From Arundinibacter roseus (GTDB lineage: Bacteria > Bacteroidota > Bacteroidia > Cytophagales > Spirosomataceae): DNA of 64,000 nt. A program made the position numbers and the translations under genes. The notes beneath the pieces were generated by a model. That model saw only the letters and a program-made list of their open reading frames with translations. It did no database searches and was not told where the DNA came from. The stretch is from the NCBI RefSeq assembly GCF_004348825.1, contig NZ_SMJU01000005.1, positions 283,747 to 347,746 of the forward strand. The letters run 5' to 3'. Shown here piece after piece: positions 9,027 to 17,428 of this stretch. Within the stretch, counting starts at the first letter, position 1; every line of letters begins with the position of its first letter.

Positions 9027-9029
9027 CCT

Positions 9030-10661
9030 ATGATTACTTTTGATGCTTCGCCGATGGTTTACTGGGCCCTTGCCTACGGGCTGGCGCTGATCGTGCTCTG
9101 GCTTAGTCAACACAAGCGGATTTCTACCCCGGTTTATTTAACGGTTTCCATTCTTCTGTTTGTTGCTATGCGATTGCCCGCGGTAGTACTGAATCGCGAG
9201 CTCAACGCCGATGAAAGTCAGATGCTCAGCCACGCCTTGACGCTCTTTCAGGACCCCGTCTACTGGCGCTCCGTAGACGGCACCACAATTGGCCCTCTTG
9301 ATAATTACCTGCTTGTTCTGCCCCGGTTGCTGGGTTTTCAGCTCGACTATACCTCTGCACGAGTCATGAGTGTTCTTTGCAATATAGGCTCGCTCCTGTT
9401 TTTCTTTGTTGCCATGCAGCGATGGTTTGGCAGTCAAACGGCTCGCACAGCCCTTCTGCTTCCACTATTTTTTCTTGCTTTTACTCAGGAAACCGATTTT
9501 GTTCATTATTCCAGCGAGCAGCTTCCAGTTTTTCTTTTGAGTATTTGCCTGGCACTTTTAGCCTATTTGCCGGACGGATTTCAGGCAAACCGCCTTTCTG
9601 TTACTGCGTATGTATTCGGTTTTGTAGCCGGGATGATTCCTTTTGCCAAATTACAAGCTGTTCCGCAAGCGGTGATTTTGGTACTGGGTGCCGGATATGA
9701 AATCTGGCGAATGCATAGGCATTCAAACCAAATCAAACCCTTTTTTCTGCTGGCATTGGGCGGTATTTCCTTTCCGGCACTTGCACTGATTTGGGTCCTT
9801 TGGCAAGGGGTTTTTCAGGATTTTATCAATTTTTATATCCTGGGAAATGCCGTCTATGCAGGTGGTAGCAGCTGGTCCCAAATCCCAACTCAATTTGGCA
9901 AACTGGTTTTGCTTAGTCCGGACTTCACCGCCCTGCTGGTTATACTTGCTGCTTTTCAGCTGGCGAGTTTTTTTACACAAAGAAAAAAAGACGCAACCGC
10001 AACAGCCTCAGATAAAGCACTACACCTACCGCTCATAATCGCAACTTATAGCTTCGCTGCGCTATATGCCGCTACCAAATCCGGCAATCTTTTTGTGCAT
10101 TATCTGGCCTTTTGTGTGTATCCGCTTGCCTTATTTGGCGCTGCCGCTGCGCAGCGTTTTGCTTTCAGGCCTTTATTTGCCATACTGGCACCGCTGTTGA
10201 TGCTCGGCTGGTTTGGGCTAGATGATGGAATTTCATTTATCAAAAAAAGAGAACTCAATTCTCTCGTATCGGTAGAAGCCCGCCACTTACTGCAGAGCCC
10301 GGTAGTAATGGCTATGCATCCTTTTCAGAAATCTGGCGATCAAATGGTGGTTTGGGGCTGGCAATGCCGCTATTATGTAGAAGCACAGCTGGCGCAGGGC
10401 ACCGCTGAAAATCACTCTGAACGATGCATTTTTGAACATCCCCTGCGCGACGTGTATCGTGAGCGTTTTATTCGCGACATGCAGCGCAATCAACCCGCCT
10501 TTTTTCTGGATGCAGTAGGTAAGAATAGTCTGTGGTTACAGAATAAAGACACACAGGGGCATGAGATTTTCCCTGAATTGGCCGCCTATATTAGCACTCA
10601 CTATCAGCTAGTTGAAGACATAGACGACACACGACTGTACATCCGTAGGGACAGGCTTTAA
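9030..10661 (+). CDS. Polytopic GT-C/ArnT-like membrane glycosyltransferase
   Basis: 543-residue integral membrane protein with many hydrophobic segments from residue 8 to about 400 and a soluble C-terminal part. In the first external loop it carries LNADESQ (Asp61-Glu62), the acidic pair typical of GT39/GT83 transferases that use polyprenyl-phosphate sugars. It starts 3 nt after the GT2 stop, so the two are almost certainly cotranscribed and act in sequence: the GT2 loads the lipid, this protein transfers the sugar outside the membrane. The acceptor (protein, lipid or polysaccharide) cannot be told from sequence. It converges with the Rrf2 gene with a 6-nt gap and no visible terminator. Confidence 0.7.
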   Translation: MITFDASPMVYWALAYGLALIVLWLSQHKRISTPVYLTVSILLFVAMRLPAVVLNRELNADESQMLSHALTLFQDPVYWRSVDGTTIGPLDNYLLVLPRLLGFQLDYTSARVMSVLCNIGSLLFFFVAMQRWFGSQTARTALLLPLFFLAFTQETDFVHYSSEQLPVFLLSICLALLAYLPDGFQANRLSVTAYVFGFVAGMIPFAKLQAVPQAVILVLGAGYEIWRMHRHSNQIKPFFLLALGGISFPALALIWVLWQGVFQDFINFYILGNAVYAGGSSWSQIPTQFGKLVLLSPDFTALLVILAAFQLASFFTQRKKDATATASDKALHLPLIIATYSFAALYAATKSGNLFVHYLAFCVYPLALFGAAAAQRFAFRPLFAILAPLLMLGWFGLDDGISFIKKRELNSLVSVEARHLLQSPVVMAMHPFQKSGDQMVVWGWQCRYYVEAQLAQGTAENHSERCIFEHPLRDVYRERFIRDMQRNQPAFFLDAVGKNSLWLQNKDTQGHEIFPELAAYISTHYQLVEDIDDTRLYIRRDRL

Positions 10662-10667
10662 ACAAAC

Positions 10668-11099
10668 TTACAGTTCCAGCTCCCCGGATTTATTCAACAT
10701 ATCTGACAACGTCGTTGAGTCCAAGACGGCGAGGTTCGCATCGCGCCATTTTTCCATGACAGCCCGTAAAGAGCAGGTGCCTTCGTCGGCACAGTCGTCG
10801 CATTTTCCATAAAAATACAGCGAGACACAGAGCGTTGGAGCAATGGGTCCGTCAATAATGCGGAGTACTTTTGAAAATTTCACTTCATCCGGCGGAATCC
10901 GTAGCAGGTAGCCGCCACCTTTGCCTTTTTGACTTTGCAGAACACCGTTATTTCGTAAATCCAGAAGGATTGCTTCCAGAAATTTCTTTGGAATTTTTTC
11001 TTTTTCGGCAATGTAAGAAATCAATACCGGGCCCTTGCCGTATTGTTCGGCCAGCACTTTTAGAGCTTTGAGGGCATATTTTGCTTTTTTAGAAATCAT
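10668..11099 (-). CDS. Rrf2 family transcriptional regulator with cysteine cluster
   Basis: 143-residue Rrf2-fold regulator: N-terminal winged helix (KAKYALKALKVLAEQY, IAEKEKIPKKFLEAILLDLRNNGVLQS), a glycine-rich wing (KGKGGGYLL) and a dimerisation helix. Four cysteines cluster at 91, 100, 103 and 109 (CDDCADEGTC in part), in the region where IscR and NsrR bind an Fe-S cluster, though the spacing differs from theirs. It could sense iron-sulfur status, NO or redox; the target genes are not evident. It has its own consensus promoter, which touches the 3' end of the upstream cytochrome gene. Confidence 0.88.
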   Translation of the reverse strand: MISKKAKYALKALKVLAEQYGKGPVLISYIAEKEKIPKKFLEAILLDLRNNGVLQSQKGKGGGYLLRIPPDEVKFSKVLRIIDGPIAPTLCVSLYFYGKCDDCADEGTCSLRAVMEKWRDANLAVLDSTTLSDMLNKSGELEL

Positions 11100-11136
11100 A
11101 AAGGTCGTATGTATAAATTTGGACGGGTGTGTAAAT

Positions 11137-11170
11137 CAAAAGTACTCATTCTTTCAAAAATTTATCCAAA
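11137..11170 (-). promoter_or_regulatory. Promoter of the Rrf2 regulator
   Basis: On the minus strand: TTTG (11167-11170), 22-nt spacer, TACTTTTG (11137-11144); the gene starts at 11099, giving a leader of roughly 30 nt. Confidence 0.7.
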
Positions 11171-11171
11171 C

Positions 11172-12233
11172 TCACTCAGGAATGCTCCGAATCCATTCTT
11201 TTATTAGCGCAATACCTTCCTGATGCACCAACTTACGGCCAAGTTCGGGCATCATTTCGCCGGGGTCGCTGGATTCAAGCCGATAGACCAAAATCGACTG
11301 CTCCGGGTGTCCGGGCACAATGTCGTATAGACGGCCGCCTGAGCCGCGTCCGGCTGCAACCGGAGTCTTTTTGATTCCAATGTGAGTCGGGTTTGTTTCC
11401 TCTGTTTGCAAAAATAAACCCGACGTGCGGGCCGGGCCTTCGGGGCGGTGGCAGTGAGCGCAATTGATGGCGAGCCATTCGCGGGCCCGCTCGGCCACGG
11501 TGCCCGTAGTAGTATCGTCCCAAACGGCGGCTTTTGGAACTTCTGATAAAGCAGGCAAAGAGATTAGTAAACCCTTTTTTTGCCAATAAATCAACTGATT
11601 TTCGGCACCTTCCTCATACGCAAACAGGCCGTTGAGCTGCCGGGAAGAAGGTCCAATGGGTGTAAGCTTCTCGTTGGAATTATGACATCCTTTGCACTGA
11701 TTCAGGTTCGGAATCGAATACGTCTGCGTACGGGTTTGACCGCTACGGTCTACCCATGAAAGCTCTTTGGTATCACCGGCAACTTCCAGAAAAGCGTCGG
11801 TTTGCTCCTCATTCCAGACATATTCCAGCGCTTTCCAGCCTTTGGGTTCATGAATTAAAAGGCGGGTTTCTATCAGGCGGCGGCCTTTTTCAGGAGAACG
11901 GGCATCTAGTGGAAAATAAAACGTTTTGATCAGCGTGGTTCCTACCGGAAAATCAAGTACCTGCTCAGCCGCATAGGCAACCGATTGACCGTCCGGGAAC
12001 TTCACAAATCGGAGTTTTTCGGCATAGTCCGTAAAAAGAGGCGTGTTCAGGCGGTACGGCACCACCCCTTCGGCTGGTTTTTGCGCGGCAGGCAAGCCTT
12101 CAAAAAATCCATAGTCGGATAATTTTTCTTTGGGGGCAGCAGGAAGAAGTTCCGACGTTTGTTCAAACACAGAATGAAAGGAAAGCAGCCCAATGCTCAA
12201 AAGCGAACCAAAAAGAATCCAGAGTTTTTTCAT
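11172..12233 (-). CDS. SO_2930/HNE_0200-family diheme c-type cytochrome
   Basis: 353-residue exported protein with an N-terminal hydrophobic signal (LWILFGSLLSIGLLSF) and two c-type heme motifs, CKGCH (180-184) and CAHCH (258-262). It matches what I know of the TIGR03806 family, whose genes typically sit beside a parallel beta-helix protein (TIGR03805), as here. Its ATG follows the TAG of that gene directly, so translation is coupled. The role is unestablished; two hemes imply periplasmic or surface electron transfer tied to whatever the beta-helix protein binds. Confidence 0.85.
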   Translation of the reverse strand: MKKLWILFGSLLSIGLLSFHSVFEQTSELLPAAPKEKLSDYGFFEGLPAAQKPAEGVVPYRLNTPLFTDYAEKLRFVKFPDGQSVAYAAEQVLDFPVGTTLIKTFYFPLDARSPEKGRRLIETRLLIHEPKGWKALEYVWNEEQTDAFLEVAGDTKELSWVDRSGQTRTQTYSIPNLNQCKGCHNSNEKLTPIGPSSRQLNGLFAYEEGAENQLIYWQKKGLLISLPALSEVPKAAVWDDTTTGTVAERAREWLAINCAHCHRPEGPARTSGLFLQTEETNPTHIGIKKTPVAAGRGSGGRLYDIVPGHPEQSILVYRLESSDPGEMMPELGRKLVHQEGIALIKEWIRSIPE

Positions 12234-13421
12234 CTATTTTTGGGACAAAACCGCTTCTTTCAACGACAGTAACGTGCAGTCGAAAGGACTGCTATCGCGG
12301 GAAACATTCTTGAAATTATTGCCTGCATCCAGATTTGCAAAGGTTGCATTTTGATTTTGTCGCAGACACAGGGCTGGGCGATTGGTTTGATTTTTATCCA
12401 AAATTCCATCAAAAACTATATCCGGCACCTTCTTGCCAAAACGGAGTTTATACTTAAACAAAAGCCCCAAACGTCCTTTCCCCTGATATTTTACCCGGTC
12501 CCGGTCAAACTGATTGCTATGAATTGAAATTTGGCTTGGATACGGATAGTACAGCGAATCGGTCATTGGTTTTTCGGTCATAAAATAGCTGATAATGCCT
12601 ACTCCAATGCTGTTGTTGGCGGTGAGGGTATTATTAAAAACCTCTACCTCGTTAGTTGCCAAAATCAGTACACCCGTTCCCTGCGGAACGGTAGCCACGA
12701 TATTTCCGGCGGGAGCAAAATTGGGGAAATTATTATGGTGAATTTTATTATTAAAAACCCGCACATTCCCTCCCTTTTTCTGAATCAGATCGGGCAGATC
12801 AAACACCAAAATCCCTCCCGTATTTTCGGTCGCTTCGTTGTTGTAGACATCAGCCATCTGGGAGTTTTCGATTTCGATACCGGCTACGTTGTGAAAAGCC
12901 CGTGAATGCCGCACAATGATGTGCTTTGACTGCCCTACATAAATACCTGCGTCCGAAGCACCGATAGCCTCACAGTACTCAATCAGTACGTTTTGGCACA
13001 GCACCGGGTACAGCCCGTAGCCCCCGTTTTCGGGTTTGGGTTCTCCGGTCCATTCCGTTTTGACCCGGCGGAACGTGATACCATCGATCTGCATGGTTTT
13101 GATGGCGTCTCCTTTGGCATCCTGCACCGTAAAATCTTCCAGAACGATTTGTTGCCCATTGCTGACGTGCAGGCCTTCGGCTCCTTCGGTTTGGCCTTTG
13201 AAGCTCAGCACCGTTTGGTCTACGCCCGCACCTTTCAGCACGATTCTGTTTTTCCCTTCCAGCGACAGTGTTTGAGTAAGGGAAAATTTACCCGCCGGAA
13301 TTTGAATGGTATCGCCATCTTCGGCCAGGATTAGTTCTCGTTGTAGGTTTTTCTGAAAATCGGCCTGAGCAAACGTGAGTTGCGCAACCAAAATACCCAG
13401 TAAAGTACACTTATATTTCAT
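12234..13421 (-). CDS. Parallel beta-helix repeat protein (TIGR03805-like)
   Basis: 395-residue exported protein with a signal peptide (MKYKCTLLGILVAQLTFAQA) and a right-handed beta-helix built from PbH1-type turns (for example IVLEDFTVQDAKGDAIKT, VLIEYCEAIGASDAGIYVG, HIIVRHSRAFHNVAGIEIE). Such folds usually bind or cleave polysaccharides, but this family is annotated as uncharacterised and I see no obvious lyase catalytic set. It is the first gene of a two-gene operon with the diheme cytochrome (TAGATG junction). Conserved pairing suggests a common function, perhaps oxidative attack on a carbohydrate; that is speculation. Confidence 0.85.
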   Translation of the reverse strand: MKYKCTLLGILVAQLTFAQADFQKNLQRELILAEDGDTIQIPAGKFSLTQTLSLEGKNRIVLKGAGVDQTVLSFKGQTEGAEGLHVSNGQQIVLEDFTVQDAKGDAIKTMQIDGITFRRVKTEWTGEPKPENGGYGLYPVLCQNVLIEYCEAIGASDAGIYVGQSKHIIVRHSRAFHNVAGIEIENSQMADVYNNEATENTGGILVFDLPDLIQKKGGNVRVFNNKIHHNNFPNFAPAGNIVATVPQGTGVLILATNEVEVFNNTLTANNSIGVGIISYFMTEKPMTDSLYYPYPSQISIHSNQFDRDRVKYQGKGRLGLLFKYKLRFGKKVPDIVFDGILDKNQTNRPALCLRQNQNATFANLDAGNNFKNVSRDSSPFDCTLLSLKEAVLSQK

Positions 13422-13531
13422 AAGACAGGATTATCACTTCTAGTATTTGAACTATAAATATAAAGAACTGTACTATTTTTATTGTATTCTATTTCTTATT
13501 ACCTACTATTTTTTCTTAATCAGGCTTTATT

Positions 13532-14179
13532 TCAAGCATTTATCGCTTCTTTATTTTCTTTCAAACATCCCCAGACAATGAAAAACTGGGCTAAACCGTA
13601 GGTAAGCATGACCCAAATTCCTGAATAGGGAATGGGGGTTGAAAATTTATTCAGGGCAATAAATGAATCAGAAAGTATAAATAAAATGGCTCCAACAAGT
13701 ACAAAGTCATAGCCCGGAAGCTGTCCCAGGCGCAAGGCTGCCATGATGCCCATGCTGATAATCGCTCCCATGTAGAAGTAAATCGGTACTTGCAAAGGTT
13801 CGGGAAGCGTTCCGTGCAAAGGGCCGCCAAGCACCAGGCCCATGTAGGCCAGAAATGGCAACGCACGAATAAGTTCAAACGTGGCGGTTTTGCTGAATAA
13901 GCGGATATAAACCAACTGCGCAACCAAAAAAGCACCTAAACCTGCCAGAAAGTACATTTCACCGCTGAACATAAGCAAAATGTCACCCAGCCAGGAAAAA
14001 AGCAAGGCACTCAGCAGAAGTTCATTGCCCTTGAATGAACGGCTTTTCTGCCACACAAGTCCAATCAAAAAAGGCATCAGCAACGGTTTGGTTGCTGCAC
14101 TAAGCATCGAAACATGAAATAAAATGGCCAGCAAATGCAAGCTGAGAAGAATCAGAAAGGCATTTCTAATGAGGGTCAT
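13532..14179 (-). CDS. YhhN family integral membrane protein (lysoplasmalogenase-like)
   Basis: 215 residues, about eight hydrophobic helices, with the family landmarks TKPLLMPFL in the second helix, LFSWLGDILLMF, and ILFILSDSFIALNKF near the C-terminus. The mammalian relative TMEM86 hydrolyses lysoplasmalogens; bacterial YhhN proteins are mostly uncharacterised though one has such activity. It stands alone on the minus strand with 110 nt to the beta-helix gene downstream. Family assignment is good, substrate uncertain. Confidence 0.85.
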   Translation of the reverse strand: MTLIRNAFLILLSLHLLAILFHVSMLSAATKPLLMPFLIGLVWQKSRSFKGNELLLSALLFSWLGDILLMFSGEMYFLAGLGAFLVAQLVYIRLFSKTATFELIRALPFLAYMGLVLGGPLHGTLPEPLQVPIYFYMGAIISMGIMAALRLGQLPGYDFVLVGAILFILSDSFIALNKFSTPIPYSGIWVMLTYGLAQFFIVWGCLKENKEAINA

Positions 14180-14347
14180 AGCGGTACTTTTTGGACAAAC
14201 GGAGCGATTACTAAACTGCGCTTACCTCAGAAATCTGCTTTGAACTAAACGCAACTTTTCTCAAAAGTCGACCGAAATTGTCGCCTACTCTTTCAGCATC
14301 TTCACAGGCCAGGCAAAACGATACTATTTTCAAAAAGTACCTAATTC

Positions 14348-15271
14348 CTAAAAAGTGAAACCCTGCACTCCCAATTGCTGACGCAACGTGGTGTCGGCGG
14401 GGGCGTTATGCGTCCAATAATCGGTCCGTTCGGTGTGCGTGCGGGTAGCACGGGTCGTCAGCATTTTACCCCCTGAGGTGTAGTTTTCTTCCCACCCAAC
14501 GATTTCGTGCGGAAACTGCTGTTCATAAATAAGCGTAAGCATGCGTCCGGCGTTGGGATATTGGAGAGAATATTGCAGCAGGCTGATTCCTTTAAAATCG
14601 GCACCTGCATATGCTTGTCGGGTACCCACCGCAGGTTGAGGTTCCAGTTTTTGGCCGGTCAGGCGGGCAGCGTAGGTGGCCGGAATCACGGTAGTTTCAC
14701 CCGTTGGCAAAGACTCAGGGTTGATCCGAAGGCGGGTCCAAAGCTCGTCTTCGAGCCAGGCTGCGTCGATAGAAAAATCTTCCGTTGCATTTTTTTCAAA
14801 ATAAGAGCGACCCATAACATCGTAGGAATCTTTTTTCAGATTTAGCTGCGTGTACGTCTGCCCACACCAATCCTGTGCCGACATGGTAACTTTCAGGCTA
14901 TGCCCAAATTTCGTGGTTTGAATGGGCGTAAAAACGGAGCTATACAACGAATAGTCGTAAATTCCGGTCACAAAGCGACGAATAGCATTGAGTTTCAAAA
15001 CGGACGTAGCCCGTCGTTTTTCGTCCGATTCCAGCTTCACCTGTGCATCGGTACGAAAGTCTTCCGTCACAAAAATCAGCACGGCTTCTCCCGGATTTGC
15101 AGCGCCATAGTGGCCCTGCGAAAGTGTGTATCGACTGATTTCGGCTTGCCCCTTGTACCAGTACTCCCGAAAAGCCTGCGGGACTTCCTCCTCGCCGGAT
15201 GAGTCTTTGCCACAGCCGACGAAAAGAAAAGCAATTAAAAAAAGTAGGGTGAATGAGTATTTAAATTTCAT
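14348..15271 (-). CDS. Hypothetical lipoprotein
   Basis: 307-residue protein with a lipoprotein signal (MKFKYSFTLLFLIAFLFVGC), lipobox FVGC and an acidic post-Cys linker (GKDSSGEEE). The mature part has the look of a beta-rich soluble domain, with an AEISRYTLSQGHYG segment and repeated Tyr/Trp, ending in LGVQGFTF. I recognise no characterised family; similar Cytophagales proteins are often listed as hypothetical or wrongly as septum formation inhibitor Maf. Probably an outer-membrane-anchored protein of unknown role, transcribed alone. Confidence 0.75.
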   Translation of the reverse strand: MKFKYSFTLLFLIAFLFVGCGKDSSGEEEVPQAFREYWYKGQAEISRYTLSQGHYGAANPGEAVLIFVTEDFRTDAQVKLESDEKRRATSVLKLNAIRRFVTGIYDYSLYSSVFTPIQTTKFGHSLKVTMSAQDWCGQTYTQLNLKKDSYDVMGRSYFEKNATEDFSIDAAWLEDELWTRLRINPESLPTGETTVIPATYAARLTGQKLEPQPAVGTRQAYAGADFKGISLLQYSLQYPNAGRMLTLIYEQQFPHEIVGWEENYTSGGKMLTTRATRTHTERTDYWTHNAPADTTLRQQLGVQGFTF

Positions 15272-15515
15272 AGAATAGTTAGTTTAGACTCCTTTTGCTA
15301 AAAAAACCATACCGATCAGACGATTGTTCGTAGAGAGGCGAGTTATTGGTTATCAGGCATTTTCATAATCAACCCCCAATTGACCCGAATAAAAAGAGAA
15401 GAAAACCGTGAATTAGTTGAGTAAAAGGAAGGGAATGTCCAAAATTCTGGGTGGCAAGAGCCTGGGATTCCAAAAAAATGGTATTTTCGGAACGCTCCTT
15501 ACACTCTTTCTTTAC

Positions 15516-16856
15516 ATGCAAAAATCAGCGGAACGCCCCCGAAACGAATTATTAAAAATCTTAGGTGTTGGATTTGGCATAGCCGTAACAATCGGTGGCA
15601 CGATTGGGACGGGCATCCTGCGCAAGCCCGGACCAATTGCCGAGCAACTGGGCGATCCATGGCTGATCATGGGGTTATGGATTTTGGTCAGTCTCTATGC
15701 ATTTTTGGGCACCCTCTGTACCATCGAACTGGGCACTTCTGTGCCCAAAGCGGGTGCCTGGTACGTATACGCCAAGCGGGCCTTTGGCGGCTATGCAGGT
15801 TTTGTGGTAGGGATCAACAGCTGGCTGGGAACCTGCGCAGCTTTGGGGTTTGGGGCGTATACGATGAGTGAATACCTGGCGCTGCTGCTTCCGATTTTTG
15901 GTGGCTACGAACCTTACCTTGCCGCAGCAATGCTCTTAACGCTGGGTGCACTTCATTGGTTGGGGCTGGCGCTGGCGAGCCGTTTTCAAAACATCATGAG
16001 TTTTCTGAAAGCCCTGGGCTTGTTTGCGTTTGTGGCGCTTTGCTATGTGTATGGTCAGGAAGTAACTCCCGAACAAACACTTGCCACTACGAGTCAAATT
16101 GCCCAAACCGGAAGCTGGCTTGGACCGGTAATTTTTTCATTACAGGCCATTTTTTATACTTACGACGGCTGGCACACGGCTGCCTATTTTGCAGAAGAAG
16201 ACCGCAATCCGACACGCAACCTGCCCCGATCCATGATTGGTGGAGTGGGTCTTATCATCTTGATATATCTCCTTTGCAACCTGGCCATTCTGTACATATT
16301 GCCTATGGATCAGCTGGCGCAATCCAAACTGGCGGCGGCGGATGCCGTACGGTTAATCTTTGGCGAGCGTTCGGGCAAATTTGTCACGCTTTTTCTTATG
16401 ATTTCAATTTTAGGGATTGTCAATGCGCAGCTTATGTTCAATCCCCGCGTGCTTTATTCAATGAGCCGGGATGGGCTGTTTTTGCGTCAGGGCACGCGCG
16501 TAAACAAAGGAGGCACACCATCATTGGGTATGCCGCTCACGGCAGGATTGGCCATTCTTTTGATTTTGATTGGCAAAGAAGCCTGCGAAAAGCTATCTGA
16601 TATTGCTACGTTCTTTTTTGTGATTAGCTATACTTCTGGTTTTGCCTCTTTGCTGGCACTTCGCAAAAAAGAGCCCACATTACCCCGTCCCTGGAAAGTA
16701 CCCGCCTACCCGGTTTTGCCGATTGTGATGCTCGTTGCTTCCCTGGCATTTCTGGTCGGGGCGGTGATTCAGGACTTGCCAAGTTCACAGTTTGCACTGC
16801 TGTTCCTGGTCCTTAGTTATCCGCTGTATCTGGGAGTCAAAAAGCTGAATTCCTGA
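15516..16856 (+). CDS. APC superfamily amino acid permease
   Basis: 446-residue inner-membrane transporter with about twelve hydrophobic helices and the APC helix-1 signature GVGFGIAVTIGGTIGTGILRKPG (GxIGxGI type). KAGAWYVYAKRAFGGYAGF and FYTYDGWHTAAYFAEEDRNPTRNLPRS are typical of LAT/CAT-like permeases. The open frame runs back to a TTG at 15417, but the ATG at 15516 (MQKSAERPRNELLKI) gives the usual short cytoplasmic N-terminus. Substrate, probably an amino acid, is not predictable. Transcribed alone and ended by a strong hairpin at 16932. Confidence 0.88.
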   Translation: MQKSAERPRNELLKILGVGFGIAVTIGGTIGTGILRKPGPIAEQLGDPWLIMGLWILVSLYAFLGTLCTIELGTSVPKAGAWYVYAKRAFGGYAGFVVGINSWLGTCAALGFGAYTMSEYLALLLPIFGGYEPYLAAAMLLTLGALHWLGLALASRFQNIMSFLKALGLFAFVALCYVYGQEVTPEQTLATTSQIAQTGSWLGPVIFSLQAIFYTYDGWHTAAYFAEEDRNPTRNLPRSMIGGVGLIILIYLLCNLAILYILPMDQLAQSKLAAADAVRLIFGERSGKFVTLFLMISILGIVNAQLMFNPRVLYSMSRDGLFLRQGTRVNKGGTPSLGMPLTAGLAILLILIGKEACEKLSDIATFFFVISYTSGFASLLALRKKEPTLPRPWKVPAYPVLPIVMLVASLAFLVGAVIQDLPSSQFALLFLVLSYPLYLGVKKLNS

Positions 16857-16931
16857 ACATTGAGTTTATTCAGTGTTTCCATTAAAAATTAATAAGGACA
16901 AGTAACCCGGCACTCAGAAGCACCATAAACG

Positions 16932-16978
16932 GAGAAGGGAAGAGTGTGCCTCTTCCCTTCTCTCAGGTTGTTGTTTTT
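16932..16978. terminator. Hairpin between the permease and DUF3127 genes
   Basis: The arms GAGAAGGGAAGAG (16932-16944) and CTCTTCCCTTCTC (16950-16962) pair over 13 bp with loop TGTGC. A T-rich tail with TTTTTT follows on the plus strand just before the converging DUF3127 stop. Confidence 0.85.
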
Positions 16979-17341
16979 TCAGAATGGCAAATCATCGTCC
17001 GACTCACTCGGCGCAAAGGCCGGGTTCGGCGGTGGGCCAAAGTCGCCAGGTGCGTTGGCAGGAGCCGCCTGAGCACTACCGGCTTTTTCTACTTTCCAGG
17101 CTTTCACCTCCGTGTACCAGCGTTGATTATACTCACGGCTTTCGACGTCAATAGAGGCTACGACTGCATCGCCGGGGGTTAGTCCAAACTGATCGATTTT
17201 ATCGCCCCAAACGGCGATACATACTTTTTTAGGATATTGTCCTTCGGTTTCGAGAACAAATTCCTGCTTGCGCCAGGTGCCATTCTTACCTTGTCCATTT
17301 ACTTCTGGAAGAATTGTGACGACGGTTCCTGTTATTTCCAT
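16979..17341 (-). CDS. DUF3127 protein with SSB-like acidic C-terminal tail
   Basis: 120-residue protein. Residues 1-90 form a DUF3127 domain (MEITGTVVTILPEV, GTWRKQEFVLET, CIAVWGDKIDQF), likely an OB-fold. A flexible Ala/Pro/Gly linker follows, and the chain ends in SDDDLPF. Single-stranded DNA-binding proteins end in almost the same motif (DDDIPF), the docking peptide for repair and replication proteins. Together these suggest a compact ssDNA-binding or SSB-partner protein; the tail match is seen directly, the function is inference. It has a textbook promoter and appears monocistronic. Confidence 0.88.
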   Translation of the reverse strand: MEITGTVVTILPEVNGQGKNGTWRKQEFVLETEGQYPKKVCIAVWGDKIDQFGLTPGDAVVASIDVESREYNQRWYTEVKAWKVEKAGSAQAAPANAPGDFGPPPNPAFAPSESDDDLPF

Positions 17342-17381
17342 AATACCCTGATCTAGCTATGTGTTGGGGAAGAATACGGGC

Positions 17382-17412
17382 CAAAAGTAAGAGATTTGGG
17401 CGGTAAATCAAA
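17382..17412 (-). promoter_or_regulatory. Promoter of the DUF3127 gene
   Basis: On the minus strand: TTTG (17409-17412), 19-nt spacer, TACTTTTG (17382-17389), about 40 nt before the start codon at 17341. It is a very close match to the Bacteroidota consensus. Confidence 0.8.
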
Positions 17413-17428
17413 AACTCTTTGGCCCCTC

